This document shows positions 57,324 through 64,000 of a DNA stretch of 64,000 bases, piece by piece. The notes beneath the pieces are model-generated. The model was not told the DNA's origin. It ran no database searches and saw nothing but the letters and a program-made list of their open reading frames with translations. The first letter of the stretch is position 1. The number at the start of each line of letters is the position of its first letter. Source of the stretch: Glycine soja (lineage: Eukaryota; Streptophyta; Magnoliopsida; Fabales; Fabaceae). Both the position numbers and the translations under genes were made by a program. The stretch is taken from assembly GCF_004193775.1 (NCBI RefSeq), contig NC_041021.1:21110632-21174631 (forward strand), written 5' to 3'.

Positions 57324-58041
57324 GCACTATATGCAGCAAATAATGTGTTCTCAAACAAGCACCAGGGGAGGGTTAAAACTACAACTATAGTCAAATGATA
57401 TCCAAATGAGCTGAAATTTTGTGAGCAACACCCTAAAATCATGAAAAGATAGCACAAAAAATTTCAAACAAAAATTCAAATTCTAACTATGAAAACTACT
57501 TAAGCAAAGTTTAGAAAAATAGGACAATAATACTTGAAAAATAAAAAAAACTTAGTAAACGAGTGATTTTTCGAGTTTGGGAGACCCCAACTGGCTAGCT
57601 GGTTAAGATAGTATGGGAAATTATTTTCTACCCCAAATGCATATATAATAATAGTCATTCTGATACCCGGAGCAAAAGTTATGGCCATTTTAAGTTTTGC
57701 TAAAAACAAGTTCCCAAAATTTTTGTCTCTCTCAAATACTGCCACACCAAGTGCTCCTGGTATTTTCACACAAAATATGGATCAAAAGAAACTACCACAC
57801 AAAAAATCAGCCAAAAATAATAACTCTAACTATCAAAACAAAAATCGCCAATTAAATTGCAAAATCAGTCGCTAATCACTGTTCAGAGCAAAACACAAAG
57901 CTAAAACAATCGCTAAACAGGGAACGCGACTTAAATGCAAAACAGAACGCTACACAAAACAAAACAACACACACTCACAACATAAATGACAGAGCTACAC
58001 ACAAAAAAACTAAACACTATTATGAACCTTTGGCCCACTGC
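57324..58041 (-). other. 5' untranslated leader of the Athila-like element
   Basis: Between primer site and gag start; no gene. Its complement matches the leader of the second Athila-like copy (62209-62872). Confidence 0.8.
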
Positions 58042-58059
58042 TCCTCGGCAACGACGCCA
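58042..58059 (-). other. Primer binding site, tRNA-Asp type
   Basis: Minus strand TGGCGTCGTTGCCGAGGA after the LTR end GATCAAATT. Known: the 3' end of plant tRNA-Asp complements TGGCGCCGTTGCCGGGGA, the site used by Athila; two mismatches here. Confidence 0.85.
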
Positions 58060-58063
58060 AATT

Positions 58064-59156
58064 TGATCGAGGCCGTACCCGAATCAAATAAACGTTAAAA
58101 ATGCAGTATCTAAGAAGTGATCCTAGGTCGTCTCCCAACGAGCAATAGTCAACCAAACATTCATAACAGATAGTAATAAAACAGTAACGAATTGGGGAGG
58201 GGGGTTGTTTGTTTTTGTAAAATAAACAACAAGCAAATTTGAATTAGAAAATAACAGAATTAAAACATGTTGTTTCCCTTTGATTCACAAGCAAGTCTCT
58301 TATCCTAGGTTACAAGAATTTATCCTTAATCAATTCAACCACTTAATCCAACCCTAAATTAAATTACTAAGCGAAAATTAACATAAAGTTGTCACTATGT
58401 GATTAAGCAACACATACACCAATTAATCATGAACGAAACTGATCATTAAGCATGAACGTAAATTAAGCGCAGAGACAATTAATCAAGCACTAAGCATGCA
58501 TGGATTAATAGCAACAAATACAGAGTAATTGGTGAAGAGGAAAAACTGATCAGAATTCAATAGTAATAACAAAACCTCAAAGAGAGTTGTGCTTGATCCT
58601 CAAGAGAAAACAACGCTAGAGACTTAGTCTTCCATTAATCAGTAGAAAACGAAATTGTAGATTGAAGCAGAAACGAAATTGCAGAAAATGAATTTTATTC
58701 TACGTGAACAGTGCGCATGAGCAACAATAAAAACTAGAATTCTAAATCCCTAGAATTATTCTCCTCTCCGAAAACTCCCAAAACTAAAACCCCGATGCTA
58801 TTATATAGGTCCTTGGCCCCAAAGCTTACAAATTTCTTTTAAGTCCAAGCCCATAAATGAAATAAAATAAAATCTGGACAAAATAAGATAAGATTGGATG
58901 AAATAAAATCTGGACGAAATAAAATCTAGATGAATTAAAATCTGAATATGATAAGATTTGATAAAATAAAATTGTCTGCTCTCTTCAAGTCCAAGCCCAA
59001 TTGCTTATAATTCTCTTGAAATTAAATTAAAAACCCAAAATTAGTCAAGTAGGCCCAAATGATAAAACTGCATAATTAATTTGACAATTAAGGCTAATTA
59101 GTAATTAAAATGGTGACAAAAATGGTTAAGAAATAGGAGAAAATAATGACACATCA
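58064..59156 (-). repeat. 5' LTR of the Athila-like element
   Basis: Minus strand TGATGTGTCATTATTTTCTC ... GGTACGGCCTCGATCA, 1093 bp. Complete; used to judge the truncation of the left copy. Confidence 0.92.
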
Positions 59157-59217
59157 GTGACCTTGCTATTCGATCAGGCAACTGGCGAAAACCGAGGAAG
59201 TGAAACCGAAAAAACAA

Positions 59218-59943
59218 GAGGACATTGAAGTCTTATAAAATGTAAAATGGAGGACATTGAAATCCTGTAGAGCAACAACCATTTGATGTTTTTTTATATA
59301 GAAACAGAGGACGTTGAGTCCTAAGAAGCACAAAGACAAGGACATTGAGTCCTATAAAAGACAAAAGACGTTGAGGTGTAAAAGACAGAAGACATTGAAG
59401 TCTGGTAAATGAAGACATTGTAGTCTTTGAAAGCGTAAATGACTGAAGACATTGAAGTCTTTGAAATGTAAATGACAGAAGACTTTGAGTCCTATGAAAG
59501 CATAAAGACAGAGGACTTTGAGTCCTATGAAAGCATAAAGACAGAGGACTTTGAGTCCTATGAAAGCATAAAGACAGAGGACTTTGAGTCCTATGAAAGA
59601 TAAAGGTGAGGACTTTGATTCCTATGAAAGATAAATGCGAGGACTTTGAGTCCCATTAAAGATAAAGGCAAGGACTTTGAGTCTCAAGAAAGATAAAAGT
59701 GAGGACTTTGAGTCCTGTGAAAGATAAAAGCGAGGACTTTGAGTCTTGTGAAAGATAAAGGCAAGGACTTTGAGTCCTGTGAAAGATAAAGGAGAGGACT
59801 TTGAGTCCTATGAAAGATAAAGGTGAGGACTTTGAGTCCTGTGAAAGATAAAAGCGAGGACTTTGAGTCTTGTGAAAGATAAAAGTGAGGACTTTGAGTC
59901 CTGTGAAAGATAAAAATGAGGACTTTGAGTCCTGTGAAAGAAG
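59218..59943. repeat. Minisatellite, 31-33 bp unit
   Basis: About 14 clear units from 59468 to 59943 plus degenerate ones from 59218. Unit core GAGGACTTTGAGTCCTRTG followed by AAAGATAAAG; it includes the small hairpin GGACT-TTG-AGTCC. Units with AAAGCATAAAGACA are 33 bp, the others 31. Peptide repeats in the overlapping minus-strand frames are by-products. Confidence 0.92.
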
Positions 59944-60859
59944 CCAATAGGTACTAGTATCAAAGAGCTCAACCTTATGAGAAAGCAAAAGGTTGATTCT
60001 TTGATAGGGCCTCTCATCCTAAACTCAAAAGATAGAACATTAGATTTGAGAAATTGGTATATAAAGAGAAATCTATGCACTTATAGCCTAATATGAACAT
60101 GATTTTTGGGATGCAGATGCATGCAACCTTCATCTTGAAAGGTAGTAAATGTAGGCTTTGTATCTAGTAATGCAAAAGGTTTTGAATGATGAAAATTGTG
60201 TAATGCTCATGAAATTCTTTCCTATTTTTGTGATTTTTATTTTGATTTGATTGATTTTTGGTTCTTTTCCTTTTTTTGTGGAAAACATAGATTGACCGTC
60301 TCTTTCTGAAAGACGTGATAACTCATGAGACCTCGTCCTATCTTTTTTGCAAATCTCTTCGGAGACTCCCTCAGAGTGTATGTTTTGTTTGATTTAGTCA
60401 CTTGACAATTTTGGAGTGACGGCAATGGAGCTATTTGACATTTAATCAATCAACCGAAATATTGATCCTAGTGTTTCCCCTTTCTTTTTATAAACTTCAA
60501 TTATTTTGCGCAACAAGAAAACATAAGGCTTTGGGATCGATCGTGCGCCCCATTGAAGGATGGTAATGGATTGTCACACTTTGGTATGTGACCAAGTGAA
60601 ACTTTCCTGATTTAAGATCGTATAGTGATGCCAAGGGTTTGTCGATCCCACTGAAACTTTATGACATAGGCTGATCCCGAAAGAATTTATACAACAAAGG
60701 CCACCCTTGGATTCAAAAGGAATCCTAAGGAGTCTGCATGAGCGACTAACATCAAATGTACCCTACTATCACAATTGTCTTTGGGCATTTTCCACGAGCT
60801 CCTGGTCGAATAAGTTTTCTTCTCAAATGTGCAAGTGTGAAACCTTGAGGATTCTCCTT

Positions 60860-60860
<1 letters not shown>

Positions 60861-60886
<26 letters not shown>
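60861..60886. repeat. (AT)13 microsatellite
   Basis: Simple dinucleotide run within the Ogre 3' UTR. Confidence 0.9.
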
Positions 60887-60891
<5 letters not shown>

Positions 60892-61158
60892 TCAACAATC
60901 ACAAGCGTGTGCGGGTTTCATTCCAGAATCCCAACTTAAAAGCAAAATTAGTCATTCCTTGATCCACATGGGCTTTATTGGGCTTGTAACGTGGTCAGGG
61001 GTAAAAGGTCTATGAAAGAAAGGATCAGAGAGGCTCAAAGAGTGTTTGAGGGTTATATTGAGTAAGAACCTTGAGAGTCTTGTTTGTACTTTTGTTCCTT
61101 TCAACTCTTGGGTCGGGCTCTACTCCTTTTGTCTTATACATTAATCCTTATTGCACTT

Positions 61159-62186
61159 TGATGTGTCATCATTTTCTCCTATTTCTTAACCCTTTTTGTC
61201 ACCATTTTAATTACTAATTAGCCTTAATTGTCAAATTAATTATGCAATTTTATCATTTGGGCCTACTGGACAAATTTTGTGTTTTTAATTTAATTTCAGG
61301 AGAATTATAAGCAATTGGGCTTGGACTTGAAGAGAGCAGACAATTTTATTCTACCAAATCTTATCTTATCCAGATTTTATCTCATCTATATATTATTTCA
61401 TCTAGATTTTATCTTATCTTATCTAGATTTTATTTTATCAAATCTTATCTTATCTTGTCCAGATTTTATTTTATTAATGGGCTTGGACTTAAAACAGATT
61501 TGTAAGCTTTGGGGGCTGAGAACCTAGATAACAACACCAAGATTCCAGTTTTTACTATTCACATAGCAATAAAATTTCGTTTTCTGCTTCAATCTACAAT
61601 TTTGTTTTCTAATGATTAATGGAAGGCTAAGTCTCCAGCGTTGTTTTCTCTTGAGGATCAAACACTGCTCTCTTTGAGGTTTTATTATTACTATTGAATT
61701 CTGATCAGTTTTTCCTCTTCACCAATTACTCTATATTTGTTGCTATTAATCCATGCATGCTTAGTGCTTGATTAATTGTCTCTGCGCTTAATTTACGTTC
61801 ATGCTTAATGATCAGTTTCGTTCATGATTAATTGGTGTATGTGTTGCTTAATCACATAATGACTGCCTTATGTTAAATTTCGCTTAGTAATTTAATTTAG
61901 GGTTGGATTAAGTGGTTGAACGGATAAAGGATAAATTCTCGTAACCTAGGATAAGAGACTTGCTTGTGAATCAAGGGGAAACGTGTTTTAATTCTGATAT
62001 TTTTTAATTAAAATTTGCTCGTTGTTTAATTTACAAAAACAAACAACCCCCCCCCCAATTCGTTACTGTTTAATTACTATATGTTATGAATGTTTGGTTG
62101 ACCATTGCTCGTTGGGAGATGACCTAGGATCACTTCCTAGATACTGCATTTTTAATGTTTATTTGATTCGAGTACGGCTTCGATCA
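61159..62186 (+). repeat. 5' LTR of the second Athila-like element
   Basis: TGATGTGTCATCATTTTCTC ... GTACGGCTTCGATCA, 1028 bp; inverted match to 58064-59156. Carries a C10 run near 62047 (G-run in the other copies). Confidence 0.92.
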
Positions 62187-62190
62187 AATT

Positions 62191-62208
62191 TGGCACCGTT
62201 GCCAGGGA
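62191..62208 (+). other. Primer binding site, tRNA-Asp type
   Basis: TGGCACCGTTGCCAGGGA shortly after the LTR end; two mismatches to the tRNA-Asp complement TGGCGCCGTTGCCGGGGA. Confidence 0.85.
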
Positions 62209-62872
62209 GCAGTGGGCCAAAGGTTCATAATAGTGTTTAGTTGTCTTGTTTTGTGTAGCGTTCTATTTTGCATTTCAATTGTGTCCACTGTTTTTAGCGA
62301 CTGATTCAGCTTTGTGTTTTGCTGTGGACAGTGATGAACAGTGATTAGCGATTGGAATTAGCGGCTGGTTTTGCAATTTAAGTAGCGATTTTTGTTTTGA
62401 TAGTTAGAGTTGTTATTTTTGGCTGATTTTTTGTGTGGTAGCTTCTTTTGATCCATATTTTGTGTGAAAAATACCAAGAGCACTTAGTGTGGCAGTATTT
62501 GAGAGAGACAAAAATTTTGGGAACTTGTTTTTAGCAAAACTTAAAACGACCATAACTTTTGCTCCGGGTATCAGAATGACTATTATTATATATGTATTTG
62601 GGGTAGAAAAAAATTTCCCATACTGTGAAAACCGTTTTCTAAGTTTTTTTTTTATTTTTCAAGTGTTATTGTCCTATTTTTCTAAACTTTGATTAGGTAG
62701 TTTTCATAGTTAGACTTTGAATTTTTGTTTGAAATTTTTTGTGCTATCTTTTCATGATTTTAGGTTGTTCCTCAAAAAATTTCAGCTCATTTTGATATCG
62801 TTTGAGTATAGTTTTAGTTTTACCCCTTGTTAGGTGCTTGTTGAGAAACACACTTTTTACTGCATATAGTGC

Positions 62873-64000
62873 ATGACTAGGGGCAATCCAAGTGATTTAC
62901 AACCCTTTGATCCTGAAATAGATAGAACCTTTCATACATTAGTTAGGCATAGTGTGCATCCTGTGCATTTTAAGCATTCTGAACATTCTGTTGAGGGTGA
63001 TTCTGAATATTCTGATTTTGAGCATTTCACAACTAATTTTCATACTGAGAACATGGCTCAACCTCCACCTCGTGATAGGACTCTTAAGGAGATGGATGCA
63101 CCTGATTTCACTTATGAAAGCTTGTGCATTCAATATCCTGATGAGGGTATTCCATATGTTCTCAAGACTAGACTAATACATTTGTTGCCCAAGTTTCATG
63201 GTCTTGTAGGTGAAGATCCTCATAAGCATCTTAAGGAGTTCCATATTGTTTGTTCCACCATGAAGCCCCCTGATGTCCAAGAAGATCGTATCTTTCTACA
63301 GGGAGTGGCAAAAGATTGGCTCTACTACCTTGCTCCCAGGTTCATTTTTAGCTGGGATGACCTTAAGAGGGTAATCTTGGAGAAATTTTTCCCTGCATCT
63401 AGGACCACTTCCATCAGAAAAGACATTTCAAGCATCAGACAACTTAGTGGAGAAAGCTTGTATGAGTAATGGGAAAGATTCAAGAAATTGTGTGGAAGCT
63501 GTCCTCACCACTAGATTTTTTAGCAACTCCTTCAATATTTCTATGAGGGACTTAGCAACATGGAAAGAAGTATGATTGATGCTGCCAGTGGTGGAGCTCT
63601 TGGTGATATGACCCCTGCTGAGGCTAGGAATTTGATTGAGAAGATGACTTCCAACTCCCAACAATTCAATGCAAGAAATGATGCTATTGTCCTTAGAGGA
63701 GTCCATGAGGTGGGCACGGATTCATCTTCATCTATTGAAAATAAAAAGCTTGAATGAAAACTTGATGCCTTGGTCAACCTAGTAACTCAGCTTGCCATGA
63801 ATAAGAAATCTACACCTGTTGCAAGAGTCTATGGTCTATGTTCTTCTACAGATCACCATATAGATCTCTGTCCTTCTTTGCAGCAATATAGAATCAATAA
63901 GCAACCTGAAGCTTATGTTGCAAACATTTATAATAGACCTCCTCAACAGCAAAACCAACAACTGCAAAATAATTATGACCTTTCAAGCAATAGATACAAT
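62873..64000 (+). pseudogene. Athila-like gag, partial, with stops
   Basis: Seen: ATG at 62873 (MTRGNPSDLQPFDPEIDRTF), YPDEGIPYVLKTRLIHLLPK, LSGESLYE, then in-frame stops at 63467-63469 and near 63512 and 63521, reopening as QLLQYFYEGLSNMER, IDAASGGALGDMTPAEARNL, and another TGA at about 63755. The zinc knuckle has lost its first Cys (YGLCSSTDHHIDLC against CGLC in the other copy). About eight residues present in the other copy (KAFPHSLE) are deleted after RIFL. The frame reaches the window end. Same role as the gag at 55782-57323. Confidence 0.9.

Larger units (their letters stand above)
52758..59156 (-). mobile_element. Athila/Diaspora-like gypsy element, internally deleted
   Basis: GTGAC flanks it perfectly (52753-52757 and 59157-59161). 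Left end TAATCGAGG, right end GACACATCA. Direct-repeat LTRs at both ends and a tRNA-Asp type primer site; gag and pol read right to left. The end of RT, RNase H and integrase, and about 35 bp of the 3' LTR, are missing through one deletion at 53823. Known: Diaspora is an envelope-less soybean family of the Athila lineage; assignment to it is inference. Confidence 0.88.
59162..61158 (-). other. 3' untranslated region of the minus-strand Ogre element
   Basis: Continues the sequence interrupted at 52752 by the Athila-like element and leads into the Ogre 3' LTR (51467-52724). Holds the minisatellite below, and no coding frame beyond it. The Ogre pol would lie right of 61158 but is displaced by the second Athila-like element. 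Confidence 0.65.
61159..64000 (+). mobile_element. Second Athila/Diaspora-like element, 5' part, cut by the window edge
   Basis: 5' LTR, tRNA-Asp type primer site, leader and gag in plus orientation, inverted relative to the copy at 52758-59156. The right part lies outside the window. Confidence 0.88.

Noticed and set aside
59656..60080. Minus-strand frames with repeated peptides (LSQDSKS, FHRTQSP)
   Set aside because: They are the minisatellite read in several frames; unit length variation and lack of any known domain argue against a gene.

Overview
The window looks like a transposon-dense stretch of a legume chromosome, most likely soybean (Glycine) or a close relative. Nearly everything recognisable is plant transposable-element sequence: SIRE/Maximus-like copia, chromovirus, Ogre/Tat and Athila/Diaspora-like gypsy elements, a LINE and CACTA DNA transposons. 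Many LTRs carry the palindrome GTAATCGATTAC, which I associate with soybean repeats. I see no intact host gene, tRNA, rRNA or CRISPR array. One possible spliced host gene enters from the left edge (about 263-1143, minus strand).

Layout. 1-4294: possible gene exons, then a degraded unidentified minus-strand gene. 4295-17595: a three-level nest. A gypsy-type solo LTR (4300-17590, duplicated target GCTTG) holds a full-length decayed SIRE/Maximus-like copia (4522-15398, minus strand), whose left LTR holds a second solo LTR (5359-7029, duplicated target ATCTT). 17596-28889: LTR fragments, a cluster of GTAATCGATTAC palindromes, a minus-strand chromovirus integrase fragment (23272-24720), a solo LTR (24868-25830) and a copia LTR fragment. 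About 28890-37766: an 8.9 kb CACTA element carrying exon pieces of at least three unrelated host genes (26S proteasome RPN7, a HEAT-repeat protein of the SHOOT GRAVITROPISM 6 type, and acetamidase/formamidase), an LTR piece and a perfect (CA)118 microsatellite. It sits in the integrase of a minus-strand gypsy element (to 41345), which also contains a 138-bp foldback made from the end of an LTR. 41800-44565: minus-strand LINE. 45646-46173: small CACTA derivative. 46174-50692: 5' part of a plus-strand Ogre. 51467-61158: 3' LTR and 3' UTR (with a 31-33 bp minisatellite) of a minus-strand Ogre, split by an Athila-like element (52758-59156, duplicated target GTGAC). 61159-64000: start of a second Athila-like element on the plus strand, cut by the window edge.

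No element appears autonomous: each coding region has in-frame stops, frameshifts or deletions of catalytic parts. The most interesting regulatory pattern is that GTAATCGATTAC palindromes come in pairs separated by 9 nt (occasionally 8), about two helical turns centre to centre. In LTRs with a recognisable TATA box the pairs lie just upstream of it. One such module plus a TATATATA box lies between pol and the third ORF of the copia element, suggesting an internal promoter.

All identifications come from reading the sequence and remembered family features. No database search was run.
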